A stretch of DNA of 64,000 nt from Maribacter zhoushanensis (GTDB lineage Bacteria; Bacteroidota; Bacteroidia; Flavobacteriales; Flavobacteriaceae). Position numbers and translations under genes: made by a program. Positions 46,150-55,419 of this stretch are shown here, piece by piece. The DNA lies in NCBI RefSeq assembly GCF_029350975.1, contig NZ_JARKMR010000009.1, positions 1 to 64,000 of the forward strand, given 5' to 3'. Each line of letters opens with the position of its first letter. Within the stretch, counting starts at the first letter, position 1. Below the pieces are notes generated by a model. It saw only the letters and a list, made by a program, of their open reading frames with translations, did not search any database and was not told the DNA's origin.

Positions 46150-46995
46150 TTAAACTTCTTTAGAAAGCTCAAATACCGTTATTTCTGGTCTTACATTAAA
46201 ACGAACTTGTCGTAAACAACCTAAAGCACTATTAATATATAAGGTTCTACCATCTTTTAAATCTTTTACACCGGCATCGTAATTTTTATTTTTAACCGGT
46301 AAAATAAGTGGTGGCAAAAAAGGTGGTTTTACTTGTCCGCCATGAGTATGACCTGAAAGTATCCAACCTTTAAAGTTATTCCACACAGGTAGATCACATA
46401 CATCCGGATTGTGACATAGGGTAATATTTGCCAATTCAGGATTGTATTTTGCCATAGTTTTTTCGGGGTAAAAATTACTTCCCCAAAAATCATCCATCCC
46501 TAAAAAATTGAGTCCGTTTATCTCTACCGCATCATTACGTAACATAGTTACCCCTGAATCTTCTAAACTTTCTGTAATATTTTGCGCAACCGGCTCTTCT
46601 ACAAAATCAATCCCGTAATCATGATTTCCTAAAATACCAATGGTTCCTAATGACCCTTTAACCACATATTGCAGTACCTCTTGTAATTGTGTTATTTGCT
46701 CATTATCTTCATAGGTAACATAATCACCTGTATATACCACAAAATCTGGATGTAATTCTTGAGCTTCTTTAAATGAATCTATTATGTACTGATAATCAAA
46801 AGAATTACCGATATGAATATCACTGATTTGCATTACCGTTTTACCAACTAGCGCATCTGGTAAATTTTTTAAAGGCATTTTTAAATACACAAAATGCATC
46901 CAAAACGGTTCTATCTGCCAACTATATAATCCCGTCAGCAAACCTAACCCAGCTACCCACCGAAAAGTCTTTTTTATAAAACCCCTTCTTTTCAT
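46150..46995 (-). CDS. Membrane-anchored metallophosphoesterase
   Basis: This 281-residue protein has a basic N-terminus (MKRRGFIKK), a hydrophobic anchor (about residues 12-30), and the calcineurin-like motifs in order: SDIHIG (DxH), TGDYV (GDxx), GNHD (GNHD), LCHNPD (H) and SGHTHGGQ (GHxH). The layout is that of YkuE/YaeI-like membrane phosphoesterases, some of which act on UDP-diacylglucosamine-type lipids, but the substrate here is open. It lies 15 bp downstream of the amidase gene on the same strand. Confidence 0.93.
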   Translation of the reverse strand: MKRRGFIKKTFRWVAGLGLLTGLYSWQIEPFWMHFVYLKMPLKNLPDALVGKTVMQISDIHIGNSFDYQYIIDSFKEAQELHPDFVVYTGDYVTYEDNEQITQLQEVLQYVVKGSLGTIGILGNHDYGIDFVEEPVAQNITESLEDSGVTMLRNDAVEINGLNFLGMDDFWGSNFYPEKTMAKYNPELANITLCHNPDVCDLPVWNNFKGWILSGHTHGGQVKPPFLPPLILPVKNKNYDAGVKDLKDGRTLYINSALGCLRQVRFNVRPEITVFELSKEV

Positions 46996-47010
46996 TTTAA
47001 GCCATCAAAT

Positions 47011-48687
47011 TTAGTTTTGGTAGTCTTTTGGCAACACTCGATTTGGAAACTTTTCTTCATAAGATTTCCCTAATCTCAACAAATTTGCTTCTGAGAACTG
47101 TTTTCCTATAAAAGTCAAACTAATTGGCTCTCCCGTATTTTTATAACCCATTGGCACGGTTAAGGCTGGATATTTAGCCACAGCTGCATAACCAGCATGA
47201 TAATTATTAATTGAGAGTACAGCATCTAGCTTGTGCTTATCCATCGCATTATCAAAGAAAGTGCGTCCGTTTTTTTCAAGATTAGATTTTATCTCCTCTA
47301 ATTCAGCAGTTGTAGTAGAATCTGAAAGTATACCATTGAACAATGCTTGCCCGTAGGGTATTCTCACCAACGAATCTTGATTATTAAAAATAACCGCATC
47401 TGTAACTGAAGAAATTTTCACCAATTTAGGGTCCGTATATTCTTTTAGATACGACTTCAAATCGTTACGCATATCAATATTTAAAATGCTTAAAAAACCA
47501 TTCATAGCAACTTCTGGCGGTGTAAATTCAACTATGGTAGCACCAGCTTCTTTTAAATCCTCTATGGTCTTTTTGTAAATACTATCGGTTTGTATCAACT
47601 CTTTAATTGCACCTAATCTCATATCAGAAAATGGAATTGGATGTAACCCAGCCGATAAAACACCAGGAAAATTATCTTCAACAGAAGCGGAATCTAATTC
47701 ATCATAACCCAACATTGCCGATAATAAGATTGCATTGTCCTTTACATTTTTTGTCATTGGACCAGAAGTATCTAAAGTACTAGAAATAGGAACAATACCA
47801 GACCTACTTAACAATCCTATTGTAGGTTTTAGACCTACTACAGAATTTTGGCTACTTGGCGACAATATAGACCCAGAAGTCTCAGTACCTACCGCCGCAA
47901 CTGCATAATTAGCTGCTACAGCAGTTCCACTTCCAGAACTTGAACCGCCCGTTTCAAAAACTCTTCGTCCATATGGATTTAGAGTTTGACCACCATAGGC
48001 ACTATACCCCACAGGGCAACCTGAGCATAAAAAATAAGCCCATTCACTTAAGTTGACCTTACCCAAAATCAAGGCTCCGTTCTTTTTTAATTGCTGAACT
48101 ATAAACGAATCATCTACTTCATTATCCATTAAAGCAATTGAACCCGCAGTAGTTTTCATACCTAACGTATTAATGTTGTCTTTCAACAAAATAGGCATAC
48201 CATAAATGGGATGTTGAATTTTCGTTACCACCCCCTTTTCACTTAACCTATCTAACTCTCGTGCTTGTTCTATTACATCTTTATTTAAAGCAATTACCGT
48301 ATTTAAGGTAGTAGTATTATCCAGTTCATATTTATAGATGCGATGCAAATAAAACAAAACCAGATTTTCATAAGTAAGCCTACCTTCTTTGATATGATTT
48401 CGAATTACAAAAATATCTTGCTCCAAAATCATAGGAAGCAACTTCTGATACTCCGCTTCCGTCAGCTTAGAAACTTCTTCGTATAGCGGACTAAATACTT
48501 CATTTTTATCTAAAATCTTAGATTGTATCAACTTGTATTGCATGCGTCCATTTTCATGATCGGCGTTAGCAGCAACTTCAATAGAATCGTTATAAGGTGT
48601 CCAAAGAACTACTTCTTCTTTATTTTCCTGCTCATTTTTACAAGCACTCAATAAAATGATGACTAATAACAAAAAATACTTTTTCAT
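47011..48687 (-). CDS. Amidase signature family lipoprotein
   Basis: The ATG at 48687 gives 558 residues with lipobox LLSAC, Cys16 in the mature form; the upstream extension overlaps the DUF2911 gene and adds no signal. The amidase signature is complete: Lys in PILLKDNINTLG, and the Gly/Ser-rich block GGSSSGSGTAVAANYA ending in GTETSGSI, giving the Ser-cisSer-Lys triad. It is an exported amidase of unknown substrate; Glu-tRNA amidotransferase subunit A is cytoplasmic and is excluded by the lipoprotein signal. It follows DUF2911 by 4 bp. Confidence 0.92.
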   Translation of the reverse strand: MKKYFLLLVIILLSACKNEQENKEEVVLWTPYNDSIEVAANADHENGRMQYKLIQSKILDKNEVFSPLYEEVSKLTEAEYQKLLPMILEQDIFVIRNHIKEGRLTYENLVLFYLHRIYKYELDNTTTLNTVIALNKDVIEQARELDRLSEKGVVTKIQHPIYGMPILLKDNINTLGMKTTAGSIALMDNEVDDSFIVQQLKKNGALILGKVNLSEWAYFLCSGCPVGYSAYGGQTLNPYGRRVFETGGSSSGSGTAVAANYAVAAVGTETSGSILSPSSQNSVVGLKPTIGLLSRSGIVPISSTLDTSGPMTKNVKDNAILLSAMLGYDELDSASVEDNFPGVLSAGLHPIPFSDMRLGAIKELIQTDSIYKKTIEDLKEAGATIVEFTPPEVAMNGFLSILNIDMRNDLKSYLKEYTDPKLVKISSVTDAVIFNNQDSLVRIPYGQALFNGILSDSTTTAELEEIKSNLEKNGRTFFDNAMDKHKLDAVLSINNYHAGYAAVAKYPALTVPMGYKNTGEPISLTFIGKQFSEANLLRLGKSYEEKFPNRVLPKDYQN

Positions 48688-48691
48688 ACGA

Positions 48692-49573
48692 TTATCTATT
48701 TGTTTGGTGTAATGCTTTCCAGCGCTCAATATCATTTTTGTTCAAGCGAACAAATTCATCTTTACCTTCTTTTTCAGCTAACTTGATAGAAATGTTAGAT
48801 GCCTTAATAGCAGCTTCATAATTTTGTAAATCTCCTAATATTAAAGATCGTACTCTATGAAAGTAATAGGTATCACCCCGCAGTTTAATTGCTTTATCAA
48901 CATAACTTAGCGCTTCTTGCAACTTTAAACCTTGTTCTTGATAATATCTTGCAATTTCATAATACGTCTGTGCCGTAGGAGCATTTGATAGCATTTCAAC
49001 TATCTGGTCTTGCATGATAGACTTCGTATCAAAGTTTACAGGAAAAGCAATTTGAGTAGTTCCCCAATTTAAATGTATAGATGCTCCGTTATGACCAATA
49101 TCATCGAACGAAATTAGAAAAGTCTCTTGAAAATCTTGTTTGTGCGTAGGTACAACCCCAATTCTTAATGCATCTTCTTTGGCATTATATTTTGCCCTGC
49201 CATCACCCCAATGTGTAATATTATTATGAAAAACTATTTGCCATTCTTCTTCCTCAGGAAAAGCATATAAGGCATAAGTACCTTTTTCAAGTTTCTTACC
49301 ATTAACCAATACATTGGTACTAAAAGTAATTTTCGTAGACTCATTGGCTCCTACCCTCCAAATACGACCGTTTGGCACCAGACCAGGTTCTCCGTTAGGT
49401 TGATTACCAAATAAAGTGCGACCCTTGGCAGACGGCCTAGAATATTCTATAGTAATTTTTGAAAGTCCAATTTCTTGTTCAATCTTGGCAAACGGACTAG
49501 CTTTTGGGTGGTTCATTTGCCCCCTGCTCAGATTACATAATAAAAGAGGAAGTAAGAACCAGCCGTATCTCAA
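48692..49573 (-). CDS. DUF2911 exported protein with C-terminal TPR-like helices
   Basis: This 293-residue protein has a signal peptide from a TTG start at 49573 (ending NLSRGQ). The DUF2911 domain (about residues 25-175) includes GKTLFG-type RGRTLFGNQPNGEP, IWRVGANESTKITFS and THWGDGRAKY. A helical region with TPR character follows (about 195-285). DUF2911 is of unknown function. It is 2 bp downstream of ftsY and 4 bp upstream of the amidase, so ftsY-DUF2911-amidase-phosphoesterase may form one transcript. The TTG is chosen because the next ATG would lose the signal. Confidence 0.88.
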   Translation of the reverse strand: MRYGWFLLPLLLCNLSRGQMNHPKASPFAKIEQEIGLSKITIEYSRPSAKGRTLFGNQPNGEPGLVPNGRIWRVGANESTKITFSTNVLVNGKKLEKGTYALYAFPEEEEWQIVFHNNITHWGDGRAKYNAKEDALRIGVVPTHKQDFQETFLISFDDIGHNGASIHLNWGTTQIAFPVNFDTKSIMQDQIVEMLSNAPTAQTYYEIARYYQEQGLKLQEALSYVDKAIKLRGDTYYFHRVRSLILGDLQNYEAAIKASNISIKLAEKEGKDEFVRLNKNDIERWKALHQTNR

Positions 49574-49575
49574 TT

Positions 49576-50532
49576 TTAAATTTTAAAGAATGAATCTACA
49601 AATTCATGTTTATTGAATGCCTGTAAATCTTCTATACCTTCCCCTACACCAATATACTTCACCGGTATTTTAAATTGATCAGATATTCCAATAACCACAC
49701 CACCTTTTGCCGTACCATCTAATTTGGTAATTGCCAAAGCAGTTACTTCTGTAGCCTTTGTAAATTGTTTTGCTTGCTCAAATGCATTTTGACCTGTAGA
49801 ACCATCTAGCACCAACAATACTTCATGCGGTGTATCTTCAACTACTTTTTGCATGACACGTTTAACCTTGGTAAGCTCGTTCATTAAGTTCACCTTATTA
49901 TGTAAACGCCCTGCAGTATCTATAATAACAACGTCTGCATCTTGAGTGACAGCAGAACTTAAGGTATCAAAAGCAACAGAAGCGGGATCACTACCCATTT
50001 GCTGTTTTACGATAGGAACATCTACCCTATCTGCCCAAACCTGTAACTGATCAATAGCAGCTGCCCTAAAAGTATCTGCAGCACCTAATACCACTTTTAA
50101 ACCTTGGTTTTTAAATCTATGTGCCAGCTTACCAATAGTGGTTGTTTTACCAACACCATTTACACCAACTACCATGATTACATATGGTTTTTTATCTTTT
50201 GGTATTTGAATATCGCCAGTTTCGCTGTCATTGGTTTCAGAAAGAAGACCAGCAATTTCAGCTCTTAAAATAGAATTTAGCTCATCCGTACCTACATACT
50301 TGTCACGAGCAACTCTTGCTTCTATTCTTTCGATTATCTTTAATGTAGTATCTACACCAACATCTGAAGAAACCAGTACCTCTTCAAGATTATCAAGTAC
50401 GTCATCATCTACTTTTGACTTACCGGCAACCGCTTTTCCTAACTTAGAGAAAAAGCTAGTTTTAGTTTTTTCCAAACCTTTATCCAAGGTTTCCTTTTTC
50501 TGAGAAGAAAATATTTTTTTAAATAAGCTCAT
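49576..50532 (-). CDS. ftsY: Signal recognition particle receptor FtsY
   Basis: This 318-residue GTPase docks SRP-ribosome complexes at the membrane. It has an N domain (about 20-100) and the NG GTPase motifs GVNGVGKTTTIGKLA (G1), DTFRAAAIDQL (G2), DTAGRLHN (G3) and TKLDGTAKGG (G4). It lacks the long acidic A domain of E. coli FtsY and has a short basic N-terminus instead, as is usual in Bacteroidota. It lies downstream of the ribosomal protein cluster, with a terminator between. Confidence 0.98.
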   Translation of the reverse strand: MSLFKKIFSSQKKETLDKGLEKTKTSFFSKLGKAVAGKSKVDDDVLDNLEEVLVSSDVGVDTTLKIIERIEARVARDKYVGTDELNSILRAEIAGLLSETNDSETGDIQIPKDKKPYVIMVVGVNGVGKTTTIGKLAHRFKNQGLKVVLGAADTFRAAAIDQLQVWADRVDVPIVKQQMGSDPASVAFDTLSSAVTQDADVVIIDTAGRLHNKVNLMNELTKVKRVMQKVVEDTPHEVLLVLDGSTGQNAFEQAKQFTKATEVTALAITKLDGTAKGGVVIGISDQFKIPVKYIGVGEGIEDLQAFNKHEFVDSFFKI

Positions 50533-50564
50533 TGTTTATCCTATGGTTATTCAAATATAAAAAT

Positions 50565-50592
50565 TAAAAAGCCCCTTTCGTAGGAAAGGGGC
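50565..50592 (-). terminator. Intrinsic terminator after the L28-L33-DUF4295 cluster
   Basis: GCCCCTTTC pairs with GAAAGGGGC (9 bp) around the 4-base loop GTAG. Read on the minus strand it is followed by TTTTTAATTTTT, so it is oriented to end the ribosomal protein transcript before ftsY. Confidence 0.88.
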
Positions 50593-50618
50593 TCAATAAC
50601 TACTAAAAGTTATATTTC

Positions 50619-50771
50619 TTATTTCTTGGCAATCCAAGCATCTACCAATTCTGGTGGCATTACTTGTTCTACAAAAACGTAAGCACCTGATTTTGGTGAC
50701 TTAACCATTTTTATAGCTTTTGTCAATCTTTTAGAACTTGTCTGTAAACTTGCTACGGTCTTCTTAGCCAT
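50619..50771 (-). CDS. DUF4295 family small basic protein
   Basis: This 50-residue basic protein reads MAKKTVASLQTSSKRL and ends in VDAWIAKK; the ATG is at 50771 and the TAA at 50619-50621. Its start resembles ribosomal proteins and it follows rpmG by 35 bp. A DUF4295 gene at this place is typical of Bacteroidota and the protein is probably a small ribosome-associated protein. That role is inferred from location and charge, not shown. Confidence 0.93.
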   Translation of the reverse strand: MAKKTVASLQTSSKRLTKAIKMVKSPKSGAYVFVEQVMPPELVDAWIAKK

Positions 50772-50806
50772 GACTTATATTTTTTGTGATTCTCTAAAGT
50801 GAAAAT

Positions 50807-50989
50807 CTATTTAATTTCTTTATGAACGGTCATTCTCTTAAGAATAGGATTGAATTTTTTAATTTCCAATCTCTCAGGAGTGTTCTTCTTATTCTTGGTA
50901 GTGATATATCTTGAAGTACCTGGTTGACCAGATTCTTTATGCTCGGTGCATTCTAATATAACTTGTATTCTATTACCTTTCTTTGCCAT
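50807..50989 (-). CDS. rpmG: 50S ribosomal protein L33
   Basis: This 60-residue protein of the large ribosomal subunit starts [17 protein letters not shown] and includes [19 protein letters not shown]. Only one Cys (Cys14) is present; the two CxxC pairs of zinc-binding L33 are missing, so this is the C-minus (zinc-independent) form. It lies 21 bp downstream of rpmB and 35 bp upstream of DUF4295. Confidence 0.97.
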   Translation of the reverse strand: MAKKGNRIQVILECTEHKESGQPGTSRYITTKNKKNTPERLEIKKFNPILKRMTVHKEIK

Positions 50990-51010
50990 CTTATCGCTCT
51001 ATTTTCCAGA

Positions 51011-51250
51011 TTACTTAATAACGAATCCTTTTGCTTTTGCTTCTTTTAAAACAGCAGATATACCTTTCTTATTGATACTTTTTAAAGCTCTTGTAGAAAC
51101 TTTAAGTGTTATCCAACGGTCTTCTTCTGGAATGTAAAAACGTTTCTTAGATAGATTTACATCAAATCTTCTTCTAGTTTTATTAATGGAAAACGAAACA
51201 TTGTTTCCAAACATCGCCTTCTTACCCGTAATTTCACAAACTTTTGACAT
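51011..51250 (-). CDS. rpmB: 50S ribosomal protein L28
   Basis: This 79-residue protein of the large subunit starts MSKVCEITGKKAMFGNNVSFS and has the expected NKTRRRFDVNL and LKVSTRALKSINKKG blocks. Length is normal. It is the first gene of the rpmB-rpmG-DUF4295 operon and lies 69 bp downstream of the cinA stop on the same strand. Confidence 0.98.
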   Translation of the reverse strand: MSKVCEITGKKAMFGNNVSFSINKTRRRFDVNLSKKRFYIPEEDRWITLKVSTRALKSINKKGISAVLKEAKAKGFVIK

Positions 51251-51319
51251 CGTGCTGACTTTTTCTTTTAAACAGGGTGCAAATTTATATCTTTTTTATC
51301 GTTCCAACAACAATAAAGA

Positions 51320-52570
51320 TCACATTTTTAAAATTTCTTTTTGAAGGAGCTCAAATGCCTTATTTACAGACTTTTCCACAACTCTCTCACGGGTGCTTCC
51401 CATTTGAAATTCTTTCACGTATTTAGACTTAGGACCATCTATCGCTATAAATACCGTTCCTACCTCTGCATTAGAATCTCCTTTTGTTGGTCCTGCATTC
51501 CCAGTCGTAGCTATTGCAAAGTCGGTTTTCATCAATTCTTTTGCCCCTTTTGCCATTGCCAAAGCAACTTCCGCACTAACAACAGAATGTTGTTCTACAA
51601 CTTCCTTAGACACATTTAATACATTAATCTTTGCCTCTGTAGCATAACTGACAACGCTACCTTTAAAATAATTAGAAGCTCCGGGCATTGAAGTAATTTT
51701 CTCCGCAATTTTACCTCCCGTAAAACTTTCTGCGGTAGACAAGGTCAAATTTTTACCGGTCAACATTTTAGCAACGATCTCCTCTAAACTTTCATCATCT
51801 TCAAGTCCAAAGATAATATCGTTAATCAACGGATATAATTTTTCAATTTCGGCGCTCATTGCAGATTCCAGTTCATCAAAATCAGGTCCCTTACTAGATA
51901 AACGTAACCTCACCTTGCCCAAATTAGGCAAATAAGCTAATTTAATATGAGAAGGCAACGCATCTTCCCAAGCTTCTATGCGCTTGGCAATTGCACTTTC
52001 ACCCATACCATAGGTAACTACAGTTCTATGGATGATATGTGGTCTTTTATAATAAGATGCCAATTTAGGAATCACAGATTCAGTCATTAGGCGCTTCATT
52101 TCAAAAGGCACACCGGGCATTGAAATAAATGTAACCTCATTTTCCCTTATCAACATTCCAGGAGCTGTACCATTGGCATTATGCAAAACCTCAGCCTTAC
52201 TAGGCACCAAGGCTTGCATTCTATTAATATCGGATATTGGGGTGTTACTTATATATTTTGCAAACAATTCTTCTACATGTGCCAGCACTTCTGCGTTCTC
52301 AACAAGTTGATCATTAAAGAACTCGCATAAAGTGTGTTTGGTAATATCATCTTTAGTAGGTCCTAGCCCACCGGTAATGATGACGACATCTACACGTTCT
52401 GATGCATCTTTAAAAGCATTTAACAAATGCGTGCGTTCATCTTGTATTGAAGTAATTTGATAAACGGAAATGCCTATTTTATTCAGTTCTTTACCAATAA
52501 ATGCGGAATTGGTATCTATAACTTGACCAATGAGAATTTCATCGCCAATTGTAATTATTTCGGCAAGCAT
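51320..52570 (-). CDS. cinA: CinA-like protein (nicotinamide-nucleotide amidohydrolase)
   Basis: This 416-residue protein has an N-terminal MoCF/COG1058 domain (about residues 1-170, starting [24 protein letters not shown]) and a C-terminal CinA domain (about 260-410) with [15 protein letters not shown] and [12 protein letters not shown]. Family members cleave nicotinamide mononucleotide and related pyridine nucleotides; the competence link is specific to some Gram-positives. Its start shares one base with the Hpt gene's stop, indicating coupled translation. Confidence 0.95.
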   Translation of the reverse strand: MLAEIITIGDEILIGQVIDTNSAFIGKELNKIGISVYQITSIQDERTHLLNAFKDASERVDVVIITGGLGPTKDDITKHTLCEFFNDQLVENAEVLAHVEELFAKYISNTPISDINRMQALVPSKAEVLHNANGTAPGMLIRENEVTFISMPGVPFEMKRLMTESVIPKLASYYKRPHIIHRTVVTYGMGESAIAKRIEAWEDALPSHIKLAYLPNLGKVRLRLSSKGPDFDELESAMSAEIEKLYPLINDIIFGLEDDESLEEIVAKMLTGKNLTLSTAESFTGGKIAEKITSMPGASNYFKGSVVSYATEAKINVLNVSKEVVEQHSVVSAEVALAMAKGAKELMKTDFAIATTGNAGPTKGDSNAEVGTVFIAIDGPKSKYVKEFQMGSTRERVVEKSVNKAFELLQKEILKM

Positions 52571-52908
52571 TATAACTGAAAGTCATTTTTTAATTCTGCC
52601 ACAACCTGATTTATATCTGTCTTTAGCATTGGAAATCTTTTTTCAATCTCAGCCATATTTGCCTCTTGCTTACCCAAAGTTTCTAATTCTAAGGCTATGG
52701 CACGTGTTTGTTCCATTCCTAACAAATCTACATTTGGCTTTATTTTATGCGCAAGTTTATACACTTGGTCATGGTCTTTTTCTTCAAGGGCTTTTTCTAA
52801 AGCTTCTAAATCTTCAGGTACTTCTTCCAAAAAAACAGATATAACAGAATTTATAAAATCCTGATCCCCCTCTGCCATCTCGTTAATCTTATCCAGGTTA
52901 TAAATCAT
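52570..52908 (-). CDS. Hpt (histidine phosphotransfer) domain protein
   Basis: This 112-residue all-helical protein has a single Hpt domain with His54 in [15 protein letters not shown] at the expected place of the phosphoryl-accepting His. The usual KGS after the His is replaced by KPNVD. Stand-alone Hpt proteins relay phosphate between hybrid kinases and regulators, none of which is close by. It sits inside a coupled housekeeping operon: its stop touches the cinA start and its start touches the FAH stop. Confidence 0.85.
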   Translation of the reverse strand: MIYNLDKINEMAEGDQDFINSVISVFLEEVPEDLEALEKALEEKDHDQVYKLAHKIKPNVDLLGMEQTRAIALELETLGKQEANMAEIEKRFPMLKTDINQVVAELKNDFQL

Positions 52909-53519
52909 TATTTAATTTTTAAGGTAAAAAGCTCTTTATCTTCCAAACTACCCGTAAGATAGTCATTTGGACTTATTTTCCCAACACCCGCAGGTGTTCC
53001 GGTAAAAATAATATCTCCTTTTTTTAACATAAAGAACGTTGAAACATAGGCAATTATTTCATCTACCTTCCAAAGCATTAGACTTGTATTGCCTTCTTGC
53101 ACGACCTGGTCATTTTTTGTAAGCTTAAAATTAAGGTTATTAATATCCTTGAAATCAGTTTTAGGCAACCATTCTCCTATTACCGCAGCACCATCAAATC
53201 CTTTCGCTTTTTCCCAAGGCAGCCCTTTTTCTTTTAATTTAGATTGCAAATCTCTTGCCGTAAAATCAATTCCCAATCCAACTTCATCATAATATGTAGG
53301 CGCAAATTCTTTACTGATATGCTTACCAACTTTTTTAATTTTCACCAAGACCTCAACTTCATAATGCACATTATCCGAAAATTCTGGAATATAGAAATCT
53401 TGCTGTTTTGGCAATACCGATGAATCTGGCTTTATAAAAACAACCGGTTCCTCTGGTCTTTCATTCTTAAGCTCATTAATATGTGCCGCGTAATTTCTAC
53501 CTATACATATAATTTTCAT
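52908..53519 (-). CDS. Fumarylacetoacetate hydrolase family protein (FAHD1-like)
   Basis: This 203-residue protein covers the FAH catalytic fold with MKIICIGRNYAAHINEL at the start, Glu-rich metal site YEVEVLVKIKK, DFTARDLQ and the C-terminal GTPAGVG. Small FAH proteins of this type (FAHD1-like) act as acylpyruvate hydrolases or oxaloacetate decarboxylases, so the reaction is not certain. It overlaps the Hpt gene by one base and follows the CarboxypepD_reg gene by 6 bp. Confidence 0.93.
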   Translation of the reverse strand: MKIICIGRNYAAHINELKNERPEEPVVFIKPDSSVLPKQQDFYIPEFSDNVHYEVEVLVKIKKVGKHISKEFAPTYYDEVGLGIDFTARDLQSKLKEKGLPWEKAKGFDGAAVIGEWLPKTDFKDINNLNFKLTKNDQVVQEGNTSLMLWKVDEIIAYVSTFFMLKKGDIIFTGTPAGVGKISPNDYLTGSLEDKELFTLKIK

Positions 53520-53525
53520 TGGGAC

Positions 53526-54440
53526 TTATTTTTTCTTAGACAATTTTAAACTAATGGCCGGTATTAAATTTTCGTTATTACCTGGTGCCTTTATTCCAAA
53601 TTCATTCCACTCGCCCATACCGTAAACCATAGTTTTAAAATTTTGGTTCTTTTGATATACCGCAGCGAATGTAGGTGCAAAACGATCTTCTACCACTTTC
53701 TTATTTGTAATAGCATGCTTATATGTATTCGTATACCAGTTATAAGGAAGAAAAATCCATTCTAGACCAATATACACACCTTCATCTGGCATTCTTATAC
53801 CCATACTAGAAAGATCTATAGAGACATAATCTTCTTCTGTAGAACTTTCTAAAATAATGCTTTTACGAATTAAATCATGATCCGGTTTACGTGTTTTTTT
53901 ATCTACATCATAAACACGTAACCTAAATTTAGATGAAGCTCTTTTAAACTTACTGTTCTGTTGTACATGAATAGTAATTTTCTGTAAATACTTTTTAGCA
54001 GCACCTATATTTGGAAAATACAACGCCAATACCCAAGGGGTTTCGGCTGAAGAAAATCCGCTCTTAATACTATATGAACTCACAGGATTCAACACTTGTG
54101 AATCTCCTAAGCTTTGAGAAACCACAACTTCTTCAAGCTCAAAAGTTTCTTCTTTCATGTAAATTTTCTTCTTTTCTGAAATTACCCTTGCAGGCATTAT
54201 CGTGTCTTTAAAACCTAAAGCTGAAATATGCACCTCACGCTCTAAATACGATTCAGGTACATCTATATAAAAATATCCTTCTTCGTCACTAGAGGTTCCT
54301 TTAAGCGTTTTTAGAAAACTAATATTAGCATATGGCACAGCAGTTTTCGTTTTATCATCATATACATGCCCTTCTACCAAAACTTCTTGAGCATGACCAA
54401 CACCCATTATCAATAAAAACAATACTAAACAAATTCTCAT
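53526..54440 (-). CDS. Exported CarboxypepD_reg-like domain protein
   Basis: This 304-residue protein has a signal peptide (residues 1-17, ending GHAQ) and a carboxypeptidase regulatory-like beta-sandwich (about 20-110: VEGHVYDDKTKTAVPYANISF, GTSSDEEGYFYIDV). A beta-rich C-terminal region of unknown kind follows (about 120-300). Such N-terminal domains occur in TonB-dependent transporters, but no plug or barrel follows, so it is a free periplasmic or surface protein. It lies 1 bp downstream of the exonuclease gene. Confidence 0.85.
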   Translation of the reverse strand: MRICLVLFLLIMGVGHAQEVLVEGHVYDDKTKTAVPYANISFLKTLKGTSSDEEGYFYIDVPESYLEREVHISALGFKDTIMPARVISEKKKIYMKEETFELEEVVVSQSLGDSQVLNPVSSYSIKSGFSSAETPWVLALYFPNIGAAKKYLQKITIHVQQNSKFKRASSKFRLRVYDVDKKTRKPDHDLIRKSIILESSTEEDYVSIDLSSMGIRMPDEGVYIGLEWIFLPYNWYTNTYKHAITNKKVVEDRFAPTFAAVYQKNQNFKTMVYGMGEWNEFGIKAPGNNENLIPAISLKLSKKK

Positions 54441-54441
54441 T

Positions 54442-55218
54442 TTAACCTAATTTATTATTGAGTTTGCTCAGTTTAATTTGAGTAAGAATCTTTTTGGTGT
54501 ACAATGGAAAATCCGCGTTAAGCATCCAACCAAAATAACCTGGTTCTTTTTCTAAAACAGCATGCACTTTTTTACCTTTATGCTTACCAAATGAAAATAC
54601 CTCTTCACCATCTTCATCTAATGCAATAAAACCGGCAAAATCTACAGATTGCTTTCTTCTTGAAAATTCTGATAGTTTTTTAATATTGTTTTCTAAATCA
54701 GGATATCTATCTAACTGAGAAAGCAGCACCTCATAAGTAGCATTGGTATCTGCAGCAGCACTATGGGCATCTGTAAGATTTTTGTCACAATAAAACTTAT
54801 ACGCAGCTTCAAGTGTGCGCTTTTCCATTTTATGAAAAATGGTCTGCACATCTACAGATACCGTATTTTTCATATCAAAATCAATATCTGCACGTAATAG
54901 TTCTTCTGCCAATAATGGAATATCAAATCGGTCAGAATTAAATCCGCCTAAATCGCTATCCTTTATAATCTTATAGATTTCTTTAGAAAGCTCTTTAAAT
55001 GTTGGCTCGTTAGCTACCTTTTCATTGGTAATACCATGAACGGCAATTACCTCTTCTGGTATCTCCATCTCCGGATTCACCAACCATGTTTTACTTTCCT
55101 TATTTCCGTTAGGATATACCTTTAATATCGCTATTTCAACAATACGATCTTTTGCTACATTGATCCCAGTTGTCTCTAAATCAAAGAAGCAAATGGGTCT
55201 GGTAAGCTTTAATTCCAT
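54442..55218 (-). CDS. DnaQ-like 3'-5' exonuclease with C-terminal FGKHKGK motif
   Basis: The ATG at 55218 gives 258 residues; an upstream extension of 15 codons is not exonuclease-like. The DEDDh exonuclease motifs are visible: FFDLETTG (Asp, Glu), NSDRFDIPLL (Asp) and DAHSAAADT (His, Asp). A C-terminal segment (about 205-250, FSFGKHKGKKVHAVLEKEPGY) is similar to the DUF3820 protein in this window. It is the first gene of the coupled minus-strand run to cinA and may act as a proofreading or repair exonuclease. Confidence 0.93.
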   Translation of the reverse strand: MELKLTRPICFFDLETTGINVAKDRIVEIAILKVYPNGNKESKTWLVNPEMEIPEEVIAVHGITNEKVANEPTFKELSKEIYKIIKDSDLGGFNSDRFDIPLLAEELLRADIDFDMKNTVSVDVQTIFHKMEKRTLEAAYKFYCDKNLTDAHSAAADTNATYEVLLSQLDRYPDLENNIKKLSEFSRRKQSVDFAGFIALDEDGEEVFSFGKHKGKKVHAVLEKEPGYFGWMLNADFPLYTKKILTQIKLSKLNNKLG

Positions 55219-55357
55219 ACAAGTTCTACTTTTAACAAAAATACACTTTCGTTTATTAGGCACATAAAGTTACTTGCGATTAATTTTATTTCTAGATTAA
55301 AAAAGTTTAGAAGAACGCTGATCAACTCTATTTTATTTAGCCCAAACTGTTACAAAA

Positions 55358-55398
55358 ACAAACACCCCATTATACATTTTGTATAATGGGGTGTTTGT
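55358..55398. terminator. Strong 18-bp hairpin terminator
   Basis: A perfect 18-bp stem (arms 55358-55375 and 55381-55398) with the 5-base loop ATTTT lies between E2 and the exonuclease gene. The minus-strand reading ends in GTTTTTGTAAC, fitting an end for the E2 transcript. Confidence 0.88.
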
Positions 55399-55419
55399 AA
55401 TTATAATATGATTCTAGGT

